A stretch of 64,000 nt of DNA, taken from Hyphomonas sp. CY54-11-8 (GTDB lineage: Bacteria > Pseudomonadota > Alphaproteobacteria > Caulobacterales > Hyphomonadaceae). Position numbers and translations under genes: made by a program. The stretch covers positions 1 through 64,000 of the forward strand of contig NZ_AWFD01000023.1 in assembly GCF_000682735.1 (NCBI RefSeq), read 5' to 3'. Below the pieces are notes generated by a model, which searched no databases, was not told the origin of the DNA, and worked only from the letters and a program-made list of their open reading frames with translations. This document shows positions 41,851 through 51,699 of this stretch, in pieces (the stretch's first letter is position 1; each line of letters begins with the position of its first letter).

Positions 41851-43254
41851 TCAGCCCCACCGCGCGATGCGCAGGGCCTCGATGTCGGCCAGTTTCTGCT
41901 CATAGGCGGACCAGTCATCCGCCTCCGCAATCAGCGCCCACAGCGCTTCAACCTCATCGATCAGCAATGACGGCGGCGCCGGACGCTGGAAGATGTCATG
42001 CGCGAGCCGCTCAGGCAGGACCGGATCGCGCGCAAGAACCTGCGCTTTCACCGGCGCAAACGCGTCTGCCTTATAAAGCGCCACCTGCGGTGACGCAGCA
42101 GCGCGGCCCTCGCTTGCCGACCCGCCGAACCAGTCATGAAAAACCTGCGGCCAGACCGCCTCGCTATCCGTCATCCACGCATAGAAGGCCTGAAGGAAGC
42201 CGACATCCTCCTCCGCCTCCCCTGCCGGGGCGATCCCAAGCAAGGCGTGCGTGTGTGCCACGAAACTATCCCGATAGGCCGGCTGATAAGGCGCGAGCGC
42301 CTTTGCGAGATCGTCGGCATCGGCGCCTGTTGCCAGCAAAGCCGAAGCGAGCTGCTGCAGCGCCCAGCCGCCCTGCACCGGCTGGCGCCCAAACCGATAG
42401 AGGCCCTGCTCATCGAAATAGGCCGCAGTGAAGTTCGGGTCCGACACAGGCAGAAAGCGCCACGGCCCGAAATCGAAGGTCTCGCCTGTAATATTGAAAT
42501 TGTCCGTGTTCATCACCCCATGCACGAAACCGGCCGCCATCCACTGGCCGATCATCTTGCCCGTCGCGACGGCAATGCTCTCAAGCAAGTTGCAGGAACG
42601 GCGCGCGAGGTCGGGGTCCGCCGCCTGCGGATGAAACTGGTCCACGCAATAGTCAACCAGCCGGGCTATCTCGGCGCCTTGCTCCAGATAGGCGAGGCGC
42701 TGGAAACTGCCGAACCGGACATGGCTGTGCGACAGGCGTGTGAGCACAGCGGATCGCGTCGGGGATGGCTCATCATTACGGGTCAGCTGTTCGCCCGTCT
42801 CGATCAGCGCGAAAGATTTGGACGTGTTGACGCCGAGTGCCTCCAGATAGGACGAGGCGAGCACTTCCCGTACGCCGCCCTTCAGGGTCAGCCGGCCGTC
42901 ACCCTGCCGGCTCCACGGTGTCTGGCCGGAGCCTTTGGTGCCAAGGTCCAACAGCCTGCCCGCCTTGTCGCGAACCTGCGCGAAAAGGAAGCCACGCCCA
43001 TCGCCAAGCTGGGGATTGTAAACGCCGAACTGGTGGCCGTGATACCGAAGCGCCAATGGCTGGGGGAGGTTTCCGGGCAAGGGGTCGAACCGCCCGAAAT
43101 GCGCCGCCTGTGCGGCGGCATCCAGATCGCCGAGGCCCACCTCCCCTGCCCAGCGGTCATTCCAGAAGCGGATCTCATGCTTCGGAAAATCAGCCGGATC
43201 GACAGGGTCAGACAGGAAATCGGACAGGGCGAGAATCGGGGGCGTGTCAGTCAT
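41851..43254 (-). CDS. selO: SelO/YdiU family protein adenylyltransferase
   Basis: The 467-aa pseudokinase-fold protein transfers AMP to protein Ser/Thr/Tyr. Family signatures are ALRYHGHQFGVYNPQLGDGRG, LDLGTKGSGQTPWSRQGDGRLTLKGGVREVL, HSHVRFGSFQ and VHGVMNTDNFNITGETFDFGPWRFL (the metal-binding NxDNF...DFGP region). At 467 aa it is about the usual family length. MTDTPP at 43254 was chosen; MLSEG slightly upstream is an alternative. It is convergent with the desaturase (1-bp gap). Confidence 0.92.
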   Translation of the reverse strand: MTDTPPILALSDFLSDPVDPADFPKHEIRFWNDRWAGEVGLGDLDAAAQAAHFGRFDPLPGNLPQPLALRYHGHQFGVYNPQLGDGRGFLFAQVRDKAGRLLDLGTKGSGQTPWSRQGDGRLTLKGGVREVLASSYLEALGVNTSKSFALIETGEQLTRNDEPSPTRSAVLTRLSHSHVRFGSFQRLAYLEQGAEIARLVDYCVDQFHPQAADPDLARRSCNLLESIAVATGKMIGQWMAAGFVHGVMNTDNFNITGETFDFGPWRFLPVSDPNFTAAYFDEQGLYRFGRQPVQGGWALQQLASALLATGADADDLAKALAPYQPAYRDSFVAHTHALLGIAPAGEAEEDVGFLQAFYAWMTDSEAVWPQVFHDWFGGSASEGRAAASPQVALYKADAFAPVKAQVLARDPVLPERLAHDIFQRPAPPSLLIDEVEALWALIAEADDWSAYEQKLADIEALRIARWG

Positions 43255-43323
43255 GCCCTCACTCAGCATCCGCCTGCCCTGCCTGCAAGGGCACACACGC
43301 AATGGTGTTTGACGACCGAATGC

Positions 43324-43351
43324 AAAAGGGGCGGACGTTGCCGCCCGCCCC
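43324..43351 (-). terminator. Terminator-like hairpin downstream of the first TonB receptor gene
   Basis: Stem GGGGCGG / CCGCCCC (43328-43334 and 43345-43351), with TTTTGC after it on the minus strand. It lies 26-53 bp past the receptor stop and before selO. Confidence 0.7.
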
Positions 43352-43376
43352 TCTCGAAAAAGCGTTTCCAGGAAGC

Positions 43377-45704
43377 CTAGTGCTTCATGGTGATTTCGAA
43401 GCCGATGCGGCGGCCCGGAATCAGCGGCGACAGCGTGCCGGCGCCCGGATAGTAGGCGTACGGCGTGTTCACACCCGTCGACAGGTTCGAGCTGCCCGGC
43501 ACCAGAGCCGAGACGTTTCCGCCGAACGGCAGCTGCGTGTCGTTGCCAGCGGTGACTTCGTCCAGCAGGTTCTTGCCGAACAGAGCCACGGACAGGCCTT
43601 CATACGGCGTGTTCCAGGTCAGGTTCGCATCGACCATGTCAGCCGCGTTCATCCAGCCCCAGTTGTTGTCCGTGAAGGCGTTCTTGTCGCGATGCTGGAA
43701 GTTGGCGCGCGCAACGAGCGTACCTTTATCGCCCAGGTCGTGGTCATAGATGAACCCGAAGCCATAGGTGGTTTCCGGCACACGCGGCAGATCGAGGGCC
43801 AGGTCGCGACCGTTGATCAGGCCGTCGCTGGAGATGTCGTACCAGACGTCGGTATAGTCCGCATCGATCACGCCGACATTGGCGGTCAGCAGCAGGTTGT
43901 CGAGCACGGCATAGCGGCCTTCCGCTTCAAAGCCGAGGATCTCGGCATCTGCCGTGTTCAGGATGACCTGAGACACACCGGAAGACGGCGACGGTAGGTT
44001 CAGCTCGCGCTGCATGTCCGAGATGTCGTTGAAGAACACAGCCGCATTGAACTGGCCGCGGCCGTCTTCGGTCTGGTGCTTGAAGCCGATTTCATAGCTG
44101 TCGACGTTCTCTTCGTCGGTCGCAGCGTCGAGGTTCGGGTTCGGGAAGATCGACAGGAAGAGGGCCGGATCGGTGATACGGAAGTTGTAGCCGCCCGAAC
44201 GCACACCGTTCGTGTAGTGGGCGTAGACTTGCGACGTATCGTCCAGCTCATACTTGAAGCCGATTTTCGGCGACCAGTTGCTCCAGTCATCCTTGTTGGA
44301 GAAGCCGTTCGGCTCACCCGGGACGAACGGGTTGGTGCCCGTCGTCGGACAGGTTGCATCCACAACCGAACACGCAGGACGCGGACGGATGTAGGTGATG
44401 TCCGCATCTTTTTCTTCATAGCCATAACGCAGGCCGAAGATGGCCGTCAGACGATCGGTGACAGCATAGTCCACCTGGCCGAAGAGACCGTAGACATTGT
44501 GGTCCTGGCCACCGCCACCATAGAAAGTCGCAGCGCTCAGCGTCGGCAGGGAGCGGATCTCGGTGTAGCGGACTTCCTGGGTGAAGTAGAAGCCGCCGAC
44601 CGTCACTTCAGCCTTGCCGAAAGTACCGGCATAGCGAAGCTCTTCGGAGAACTGCTCCTGCGAGGATTCCGAACCGGAATGGAACAGTGTCAGCGGGGTC
44701 GAATCGATGTCGCCCGATGTTTCGCCGTTCACATCACGATAGCCGATGATGTTGGTGATGCGGCCATTGCCGAAGTCGACATCGATGTCGGTCCGCAGCG
44801 TGGCGAATGTGGCTTCGCTGTCCTGCAGGCCCGGATTGTTGATCGAGAAGTCGAACGAGTCGCGGTCGAACAGGCCGCGGTTCTGGGCCACAGGGCCGTC
44901 ACCGCGGGTGTCGAAGCGCTCGACCTTGCCGAGGACAGTGATGTCGTCGGTCGGCATCCACTCCAGGGCACCGCGAACGATGGACGTCTGGGCTTCGCCC
45001 TGATTGTCGCCGTTATAAAGGTTCTCGAAGTAGCCGGCGTCGGAGTTGTAGTAGACACCGAGCTTACCGTTGAGCTTGCCTTCGATCAGCGGGCCGGACA
45101 CGGTCGCCTGAAGGGTGGAGTTTGGGCCGCCACGGCCGTCATCGATCGGCGTCTCAACGCTCGCGCGGGCTTTCCAGCGGAACTCGTCAGTCGGGTTGCC
45201 GGTGTTGATCAGGACAGCACCGCCCGTCGTGTTGCGGCCGAACAGGATGCCTTGCGGGCCACGCAGGATCTCAACGCTGTCGAGATCGAACAGGTCCAGC
45301 ACGACGCCGCTGTTGGTGCCGAGATACACACCATCGACGAAGACGCCGACCGTCGGGTCAATGGACGGAATCGACGAGTTGATGCCGAGGCCGCGGATGG
45401 AGAAGTTGGCAACGCCGCGCGACGTGCCGACATCCGTCAGGTTCACGTTCGGGGTCGAGTAGCTGAGCGAGCCGAGGTCGCGCACGTTCAGCGCGTCCAG
45501 CGTATCGGAATTGAAGGCCGTCACGGCCACCGGAACGTCCTGGACGTTCTCGACATTGGCTTTCTTGGTTGCCGTGACAGTGACGGTGCCGAGCACCTTG
45601 TCGATCGCGGATTCGCGTTCGGTTGTGGTTTCCTGAGCGTGTGCTGCAGACGTCAGAAAAAAGACCGCAGAAGCGGTCGCAAGCAAGCTGTGCTTGAGCG
45701 CCAT
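43377..45704 (-). CDS. TonB-dependent receptor
   Basis: The 775-aa outer-membrane beta-barrel has a signal peptide (LLATASAVFFLTSAAHAQ) and a plug domain (VQDVPVAVTAFNSDTLDALNVRDLGSLSYSTPNVN, NFSIRGLGINSSIPSIDPTVGVFVDGVYLGTNSGV, LFDLDSVEILRGPQGILFGRNTTGGAV). The barrel ends in IGFEITMKH. The pattern belongs to the large receptor group typical of sphingomonads and Hyphomonadaceae, importing siderophores or hydrophobic organics; the ligand is unknown. GAGGAAACT precedes the ATG. The receptor is divergent from a second receptor across a 381-bp palindrome-containing region. Confidence 0.93.
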   Translation of the reverse strand: MALKHSLLATASAVFFLTSAAHAQETTTERESAIDKVLGTVTVTATKKANVENVQDVPVAVTAFNSDTLDALNVRDLGSLSYSTPNVNLTDVGTSRGVANFSIRGLGINSSIPSIDPTVGVFVDGVYLGTNSGVVLDLFDLDSVEILRGPQGILFGRNTTGGAVLINTGNPTDEFRWKARASVETPIDDGRGGPNSTLQATVSGPLIEGKLNGKLGVYYNSDAGYFENLYNGDNQGEAQTSIVRGALEWMPTDDITVLGKVERFDTRGDGPVAQNRGLFDRDSFDFSINNPGLQDSEATFATLRTDIDVDFGNGRITNIIGYRDVNGETSGDIDSTPLTLFHSGSESSQEQFSEELRYAGTFGKAEVTVGGFYFTQEVRYTEIRSLPTLSAATFYGGGGQDHNVYGLFGQVDYAVTDRLTAIFGLRYGYEEKDADITYIRPRPACSVVDATCPTTGTNPFVPGEPNGFSNKDDWSNWSPKIGFKYELDDTSQVYAHYTNGVRSGGYNFRITDPALFLSIFPNPNLDAATDEENVDSYEIGFKHQTEDGRGQFNAAVFFNDISDMQRELNLPSPSSGVSQVILNTADAEILGFEAEGRYAVLDNLLLTANVGVIDADYTDVWYDISSDGLINGRDLALDLPRVPETTYGFGFIYDHDLGDKGTLVARANFQHRDKNAFTDNNWGWMNAADMVDANLTWNTPYEGLSVALFGKNLLDEVTAGNDTQLPFGGNVSALVPGSSNLSTGVNTPYAYYPGAGTLSPLIPGRRIGFEITMKH

Positions 45705-46085
45705 AGTTTCCTCGTTTTGAGTTCAAGTTGATCTGGGAGAAATATTCGGACCCGTTCTCGTGCGGGCTATTTCCAACGTAACAGCGACACCTGAAGCATT
45801 CACAGTAGTCTCACAGTCGCACCCGAATATTTTGGCCGAGTGTTACAATAGAGCCACAATTCCCAAATTTTGGGCACCGGAGTGCCCGTTAGTTGCGCAA
45901 TACGGACACCAAATACGCGAGTGACAACGTTGTTTTAGGGCAATTATTTCGCGGCCGCCCGCTCTTCTGCTGCGCCGCACAATATTTTTTCCTGTTCGAG
46001 AGGTCTTAGGTCTGCCTATCCTGCCCCTGCGTGAGAGCAAATCCGGACGCTCAGATCCGGTGCCTCGCACAAACGGAGGAAACAA
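45705..46085. promoter_or_regulatory. Divergent receptor promoter region with three dyads
   Basis: These 381 bases hold no gene. They are AT-richer than the flanks. I see CCCAAA-T-TTTGGG at 45862-45874, overlapped by GGGCAC-CGGA-GTGCCC at 45872-45887, and a perfect ACAACGTTGT at 45924-45933. These are candidate operators for the two receptor genes; no Fur-box match was recognised. AACGGAGGAAACAA is the ribosome-binding site of the plus-strand receptor. Confidence 0.45.
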
Positions 46086-48980
46086 ATGAGACAATCAATT
46101 CGGCTGCTGGCGGGTGCGTCAGCGGCATCATTGCTTCTAGCCCTGCCAGCCATCGCTCAGGAAGAAGACGGCTCGGAACTTCGCCAGTCCAAAGTGACGG
46201 TGACGGGTTCCCTTATTCAGGGCACCCCGGAAGACGCGGCCCTGCCCGTCGACGTTCTGACCGCGGGCGACCTGAAGCTGGAAGGCAACCCATCGATTAC
46301 TGAGCTGATCCGGAACCTCGGCGTTTCGTCGGGTGTGGATGGCCAGACCAACCAGTTCTCGTCGAACGGCTTGGAAGGCACTTCGAACATCAACCTTCGC
46401 GGCCTTGGACCGGGCCGTACGCTCGTGCTACTCAACGGCCGGCGTCAGGTTTTCCACCCCTACTCCGTCGGTGAGCAGGCACAACTCTTCGTCGATACGA
46501 ACATGATCCCATCCGCCGCAATCGGCCGGATCGAAGTGCTGAAAGACGGCGCTGCGGCTGTCTACGGTTCCGACGCCATTGCAGGTGTGGTTAACTTCAT
46601 CACGCGTGATGATCTGGAAGGCTTGGAAGTCGGCGGCTCCTATTCACAGTTTGATGGGTCCGACGGCGACTATGAACTGTCTGCTGCCTATGGTCTCCAA
46701 GGCGGTGACTGGAACTGGGTGACTTCGATTGGTTACCAGAAGCGCTCCGAAGTGGCCCTAAACGAAAAAGACTGGGCGATCCGGACCTGGGAGGATAACC
46801 CGGTCGGTGGCTGGTCGTCTCTGTCCAATCCGGGCCGCTATGTTGCGCTCGGCGCCACTGGCGTCATCGGAGCACTGAATACAGAGGCTGGCTGCGACGA
46901 TGTCGGCGGTTTCGTGAACCCCTATGTTCTGAATCGCTGCTACTTCCAGTTCACACAGTACGACAATCTTGTCGAGGAGGAAGAGCGCTACCAGGTCTAT
47001 TCCGAATATAACCGGACCTTCGGCAATGGCGTGGATATGCACCTAGAGGGCATGTACGGCTATTCGGATGTTCCGACTTGGAAAACCTCCCCATCCTATC
47101 CGCCGCAGGAACTTGCTACGCAGGTTGTGCCTGTTACCAGCCCGGGCTTCCAGCAGTATATCGCTGACAATCCGACCGACTTCCCGTCGGGCACGCTTGC
47201 AGCGCTGTTCATCGGACGATCTTTCGGCTGGGGCGGCTTCCCTGGCACCGGCTACAGTTCCCAGGAAGGCTTCCGCACGTATGAGACCTACCGTCTCTCC
47301 GGTGACCTGTCCGGCCAGTTCAAGAATGGTGTAAACTGGGATACCGCGCTGACCTGGCACAAGACTGAGGGCGAGCGGATCACCAACGACACTTACATTC
47401 TCGGCTTCACCGCCGCGCTGAATGGCTATGGTGTCTGTACAGATCCTGCCACCGGCTACGATCCAGCGACCGGAACACAACCGTGGGCAGCTGGCTACAC
47501 CGGCAGCCTGTCGGCGGGTGCAGGTGGGTGTGAATGGTACAATCCGTTCTCAAACGGCATTCCGGCGAACGGCGTAACCGGCGCCGCCAACCCGACCTAT
47601 GTCCCGAGCCTGGAAAACAGCGCAACGCTGGCCAACTGGCTGACTGAAGGCGTTGGAACTGTCGTGACGTCCGACCTCATGGTCTTCGATGCGGCGCTCA
47701 GCGGCGAAAGCAACGTCCAGGCACAAGGCGGTGCAGTAGGTTACGCCCTTGGCGTCCAGGTCCGCCGCGAAGGCTTCAAGGTTGATCCGAACTCGTTCAC
47801 TGACCTGACCGTCAGCCCCGGGCCTGGTGGCACTGGTCCGTTCTCTTTCCTTGCGGGTACTACGCCTGCGGATGAAGACCAGACCATCTATGCCGTCTTC
47901 GGCGAACTCCAGATTCCGCTATATGACGACGTGAACGTTCAGGTCGCCATGCGCTATGAGGATTATGGCGGCGATGTCGGCTCAACTTTCGACCCAAAAG
48001 TTGCTGCCAAATGGCAAGCCACCGACAACCTCGCCCTGCGCGGTTCGGCTCAGACCTCCTTCAAAGGTCCGACGCTCAACCAGCTGACCGGTGTCGGCAC
48101 GACACTTCAGTTTGTTGCGCCAGCTTCAGCCTTCAAGGCGATTGACCAGTTCGGCAACGCTGCCCTGAAGCCGGAATCGGCCTTCTCCTTCAACCTCGGC
48201 GCCCTCTATGAACAGGGCGGCTTCAATGCATCGGTCGATTACTACAATTTCGACTTCTCCGATCCGATCATCGTTGAAGACCAGGCTTCGATCGTGAACG
48301 CAGCCATTGCGGCTGTTACAGCGAACGATACCGAAAACCCGATCCTGTCCCGCATCACGTTTGAAGGAGATGATCCGTTAGGTTACAGCACGGCACCCGG
48401 GGACAACATCGCCCGTGTCCGCACAAATGTGACCAACGGACCGGACATCAAGACATCCGGTGTCGATCTGCGGGCCCAGAATGAGTGGAACCTTTCCGAC
48501 GGAATGGACTTCACCATCGGCGGCGAAGCCACTTATATCATTGAGTATGATGTGGCCGACTTCGATATCGAGGGTGTGAGCATCCCGGGCGGGGACCGTG
48601 TTGGCCAGTTTAACCGGTCGAACTTCTCCCGCTCCCTGCCGCAATGGAAAGGCAACCTGTTCGCTAATCTGGCAATGGGTGACCACAACTTCCGCGGCGT
48701 GATCCGTCACATCGACTCTTATGACGATGAGCGCGGGACACCAAATCTGCAGGGTGCCTTTACGGGTGGCCCGTCGAAGATCGACAGCATGACGACGCTG
48801 GACCTGTTCTATAACTGGGAAGCGCCTTATGGCTTCGATTTTGGCCTCAGCGTTGTGAACGTGACGGACGAAGACCCGCCGCTGGCCTATTTCGACGTCA
48901 GCTACGACCCGTACACCCACAACCCGTTCGGGCGGACGTTCAAGATCAGCTTGAAGAAAAAGTTCGGACCCGGAGAGTAA
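46086..48980 (+). CDS. TonB-dependent receptor, large (964 aa)
   Basis: The signal peptide is RLLAGASAASLLLALPAIAQ. The plug follows with KVTVTGSLIQGTPEDAALPVDVLTAGDL, NINLRGLGPGRTLVLLNGRR and IGRIEVLKDGAAAVYGSDAIAGVVNFITRDDLEG. The long barrel ends FGRTFKISLKKKFGPGE. The SLIQGTPED...PVDVLT plug start marks the group of receptors found in Hyphomonas, Caulobacter and sphingomonads, with unknown or oligosaccharide/hydrophobic substrates. Barrel cysteines (GCDDV, NRCYF, YGVC, GGCEW) are unusual. The gene ends in a strong terminator. Confidence 0.93.
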   Translation: MRQSIRLLAGASAASLLLALPAIAQEEDGSELRQSKVTVTGSLIQGTPEDAALPVDVLTAGDLKLEGNPSITELIRNLGVSSGVDGQTNQFSSNGLEGTSNINLRGLGPGRTLVLLNGRRQVFHPYSVGEQAQLFVDTNMIPSAAIGRIEVLKDGAAAVYGSDAIAGVVNFITRDDLEGLEVGGSYSQFDGSDGDYELSAAYGLQGGDWNWVTSIGYQKRSEVALNEKDWAIRTWEDNPVGGWSSLSNPGRYVALGATGVIGALNTEAGCDDVGGFVNPYVLNRCYFQFTQYDNLVEEEERYQVYSEYNRTFGNGVDMHLEGMYGYSDVPTWKTSPSYPPQELATQVVPVTSPGFQQYIADNPTDFPSGTLAALFIGRSFGWGGFPGTGYSSQEGFRTYETYRLSGDLSGQFKNGVNWDTALTWHKTEGERITNDTYILGFTAALNGYGVCTDPATGYDPATGTQPWAAGYTGSLSAGAGGCEWYNPFSNGIPANGVTGAANPTYVPSLENSATLANWLTEGVGTVVTSDLMVFDAALSGESNVQAQGGAVGYALGVQVRREGFKVDPNSFTDLTVSPGPGGTGPFSFLAGTTPADEDQTIYAVFGELQIPLYDDVNVQVAMRYEDYGGDVGSTFDPKVAAKWQATDNLALRGSAQTSFKGPTLNQLTGVGTTLQFVAPASAFKAIDQFGNAALKPESAFSFNLGALYEQGGFNASVDYYNFDFSDPIIVEDQASIVNAAIAAVTANDTENPILSRITFEGDDPLGYSTAPGDNIARVRTNVTNGPDIKTSGVDLRAQNEWNLSDGMDFTIGGEATYIIEYDVADFDIEGVSIPGGDRVGQFNRSNFSRSLPQWKGNLFANLAMGDHNFRGVIRHIDSYDDERGTPNLQGAFTGGPSKIDSMTTLDLFYNWEAPYGFDFGLSVVNVTDEDPPLAYFDVSYDPYTHNPFGRTFKISLKKKFGPGE

Positions 48981-49005
48981 TTCTCTCCTGAAAGCCGACA
49001 CAACT

Positions 49006-49040
49006 GGGCGGTCCTTCGGGACTGCCCTTTTTCTTTGTTT
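49006..49040 (+). terminator. Rho-independent terminator of the second TonB receptor
   Basis: A 9-bp stem GGGCGGTCC / GGACTGCCC (one G.U) closes a TTCG tetraloop at 49006-49027, followed by TTTTTCTTTGTTT. It starts 25 bp after the receptor stop. Confidence 0.92.
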
Positions 49041-49053
49041 GCGCGGAAAAGTG

Positions 49054-50010
49054 TCAGATGGCGCCGAGCGCCCGTCCGGTCACCTGCCCCGCATCGCGGA
49101 TGGCGATCCGGATCGTATCCGACAGGGCTGTCAGGTTCATGAAGCCGTGCACCATGCCAGGATATTCCCGCACCGTCACCGGCACGCCGAAACTGGCCAT
49201 CTTGTCGGCATAGGCGAGACCTTCATCGTGCAGCGGGTCCCAGCCGCACAGAACGAAATGCGCTGGCGGCAGGCCGCGGAAGCAGTCTTCCGGGGCAAAC
49301 AATGGCGAGACGCGGATATCCATCCGGTCTTCCGGCGTGGCGAGATAGGCATCGCGGAAAAATTCGAACAGATTTGCTGAGATGAAAAAGCCGCTTTCAT
49401 TGAACGGCATCTTCTTTGTACGGATATCTGCAAATTGGACCAGCGGATAGAGCAGCAGCTGGAAAGCCGGCGCAGGCCCGCCCGTCCGGTTCATCTCCTG
49501 GGCCAGAAAAGCAGAGAGATTGCCGCCCGCACTGTCGCCGGATACGGCCAGACGTTCCGGGTCGAGCCCCAGCATGTCGGCATGGTCCTGCACCCAGTGC
49601 CAGACGTTCAGCGCATCCTCATGCGCAGCGGGAAATTTGTGCTCCGGCGCCAGGCGGTAGTCGATGGAGACGACCCGGCACCGGGCCCCTTCCGCCAACC
49701 GCTTGCAGAGCATGTCATGGCTTTCCAGGTCTCCGATCACGAAGCCGCCGCCATGGAAGAAGAGAATGCCCGGCCTCGGCGCGATGCCCGCGCCGAGCGG
49801 AGTGTAGACACGGGCTTTCACCTTCCCTTCCCCGGACGGCACCATCATGTGGGATATGTCCGCCATTTCCGGGGCGTCTTTCTCGATCGCTTGGCTGGCC
49901 ACGTAGAACTGGCGGCGCAGCCGGTCGGCCGTGACTTGCCAGTCCAGACCCTTGAGGTCGGGCATGGTGAACCGGTCGAGAAACTGGCGGAGGGTCTGGT
50001 CGAGTGTCAT
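49054..50010 (-). CDS. Alpha/beta hydrolase of the hormone-sensitive lipase group
   Basis: The 318-aa esterase/lipase has oxyanion motif FFHGGGFVIGD, nucleophile in VSGDSAGGNLSA (GDSAGG) and acid/base in HFVLCGWDPLHDEG and YPGMVHGFMN. It hydrolyses short to medium esters, possibly the products of the monooxygenase or others. The start MTLDQT at 50010 was preferred since the longest frame would overlap the divergent gene's start at 50075; no strong ribosome-binding site is visible. Confidence 0.88.
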   Translation of the reverse strand: MTLDQTLRQFLDRFTMPDLKGLDWQVTADRLRRQFYVASQAIEKDAPEMADISHMMVPSGEGKVKARVYTPLGAGIAPRPGILFFHGGGFVIGDLESHDMLCKRLAEGARCRVVSIDYRLAPEHKFPAAHEDALNVWHWVQDHADMLGLDPERLAVSGDSAGGNLSAFLAQEMNRTGGPAPAFQLLLYPLVQFADIRTKKMPFNESGFFISANLFEFFRDAYLATPEDRMDIRVSPLFAPEDCFRGLPPAHFVLCGWDPLHDEGLAYADKMASFGVPVTVREYPGMVHGFMNLTALSDTIRIAIRDAGQVTGRALGAI

Positions 50011-50074
50011 GGCGGGCAAGATGGTATCGAAATTGGTTCTTGTGAAGGCGGCACGAAGGCGGCAAACTATTGGC

Positions 50075-50722
50075 ATGAGAACTGTCGATGTCTTCTGGTC
50101 GTTCCGCTCGCCATATTCCTATCTGGCAACGAAGCGCCTCCGCGCCCTCCCCTCAAAGTGGGATGTGCGTGTTCGCCCGCGTCCGGTCTATCCGATTGCG
50201 ATTCGCACGCCCCATTTCTTCGAGGAAGTTCGTCCCCAATGGGTGCCTTACCTGCTGCGCGATTTCGTCAGGAACGCGCAGTATCTGGGCCTGCCCATCG
50301 GACCGTTGAACCCGGATCCCGTGGTCATGAACATGATGACACGCGAGATCTCGCCCGAGCAGCCCTATATCGGCCGGCTCACCCGGCTCGGCATCCTCGC
50401 CTGCGAGAAAGGCGACGAAGAAGGCTGGGCCTTCATGGACGAGGTCTCCACCCTGATCTGGTCCGGCGGCGCCTGGACCGAGGGCGCGGCCATGAAGGAG
50501 GCGGCCGCCCGCGCCGGCTTCGATCTCGATGAGATGGATGCCCGCCAGGAAGCCGAGAAAGACCGGCTGGAGGCCGTCATCGCCGAAAACCAGGCCGAAC
50601 AGGACCCGCATCATTGGGGCGTGCCGCTCATGGTGTTCGAAGGCGAGGCCTTTTTCGGCCAGGACCGGATCGACCTGCTGGAATGGCGCCTCGGCGAAGC
50701 GGGCGTCGCCCGCAAGGACTGA
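50075..50722 (+). CDS. DsbA-fold protein, 2-hydroxychromene-2-carboxylate isomerase-like
   Basis: The 215-aa product starts MRTVDVFWSFRSPYSYLATKRL. The SPYSY motif with Ser in place of the first Cys of thioredoxin marks HCCA isomerases/kappa-class glutathione transferases. HHWGVPLMVFEGEAFFGQDRIDLLEWRL is the C-terminal thioredoxin half (cis-Pro in VPLMV). Relatives act in naphthalene/aromatic catabolism with glutathione. Proximity to the feruloyl-CoA-like ligase suggests aromatic use, but no complete pathway is visible. Confidence 0.85.
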   Translation: MRTVDVFWSFRSPYSYLATKRLRALPSKWDVRVRPRPVYPIAIRTPHFFEEVRPQWVPYLLRDFVRNAQYLGLPIGPLNPDPVVMNMMTREISPEQPYIGRLTRLGILACEKGDEEGWAFMDEVSTLIWSGGAWTEGAAMKEAAARAGFDLDEMDARQEAEKDRLEAVIAENQAEQDPHHWGVPLMVFEGEAFFGQDRIDLLEWRLGEAGVARKD

Positions 50723-50726
50723 CGCC

Positions 50727-51617
50727 TCAGAAGCCGACGCCGGTCCGGAAGGCCGACGCGCCGTTTTCTTCCAATTGCCGGGCCCCTTCTGCAAGAAGGC
50801 GGCCTTTGGTTTCCTGCGGCAGGGTTTTCGCTGCCGTCACCGCCGTTGCGCCGAGATTGCAGACATTCACGCCCTTCAGGGCCTTCTTTGCATCCTCGCC
50901 GGATTGTAGCGACACTATGATGGGCAGCACATCCGGATCGGCCATGATGGACATGACCATGCCTTGCAGGGCGGCCTCGTCGGCGCGAGTCATCTCTCCG
51001 CGTGTCACCGGATGTTCGCGCGCATCCTCGATGGCAACCATCAGGCCAGTCATCACGTCATAGGAATAGTCCCTGAGCGGGGCCTTGAACGCCGCCATCG
51101 ACTGCTCGAAGTCGGCCGGCTGCCTGAACTCCATGTCGGCAAGATCGGAATACCGGCTTGCATCGCACCATTTGCTGCGTTTGCGCGACGCGGTGCGCAG
51201 GCGGTCACGCGTCATGTCCAGAATGTCGTCGAGGTGTTTCGTATCAGCGTTCGCCAGGTCACCGGCATGGTCACGCAACACGGTCTCGGCATGGGCCATG
51301 ACAAGCGTGGTGACCGCTTCGTCATCCAGCTTGCCCGCGCTGGAGATTTTGCCGGAAAGCGCCATCTGGGCCTCTGGGTCCACCTTGCCGAGGGCGATAA
51401 AATACGCCTCGGCTGCTTCACCTGGCAGGTTTGGCATGTTGATCGTGACCGACGATACCCGGTCACCAAGCGGCGTGTCCTTGCCCGCAGCCTTGTGCGG
51501 CAGGCTGAGCACGGCGAAGAACGCGCCGCACACGACAACGAGAGTTACTAATGCGAACAGCGCATTCTGCTGGCCGGACGCAGACGCAGTGTTTGCCTTG
51601 CGCGCGTCGAAGGTCAT
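50727..51617 (-). CDS. Hypothetical membrane-anchored protein
   Basis: The 296-aa protein has one N-terminal membrane helix (ALFALVTLVVVCGAFFAVLSLP) and a mostly helical periplasmic part with no recognised domain. It contains WCDASRYSDL and NVCNLGATAV, so two Cys may form a disulfide. Codon use is that of the core genome, so the gene is real. It is convergent with the HCCA-isomerase-like gene (4-bp gap). Confidence 0.7.
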   Translation of the reverse strand: MTFDARKANTASASGQQNALFALVTLVVVCGAFFAVLSLPHKAAGKDTPLGDRVSSVTINMPNLPGEAAEAYFIALGKVDPEAQMALSGKISSAGKLDDEAVTTLVMAHAETVLRDHAGDLANADTKHLDDILDMTRDRLRTASRKRSKWCDASRYSDLADMEFRQPADFEQSMAAFKAPLRDYSYDVMTGLMVAIEDAREHPVTRGEMTRADEAALQGMVMSIMADPDVLPIIVSLQSGEDAKKALKGVNVCNLGATAVTAAKTLPQETKGRLLAEGARQLEENGASAFRTGVGF

Positions 51618-51699
51618 GATCTCTCCCCACGAAAATCCGAGAAGAGTGCTACCGAGAAAAGCCTTCCAACGACTTAAGCGTGCAGACTTTCTACCCTCC

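Noticed and set aside
44076-45731. 551-codon plus frame
   Set aside because: Antisense shadow of the TonB receptor; composition like reversed barrel strands.
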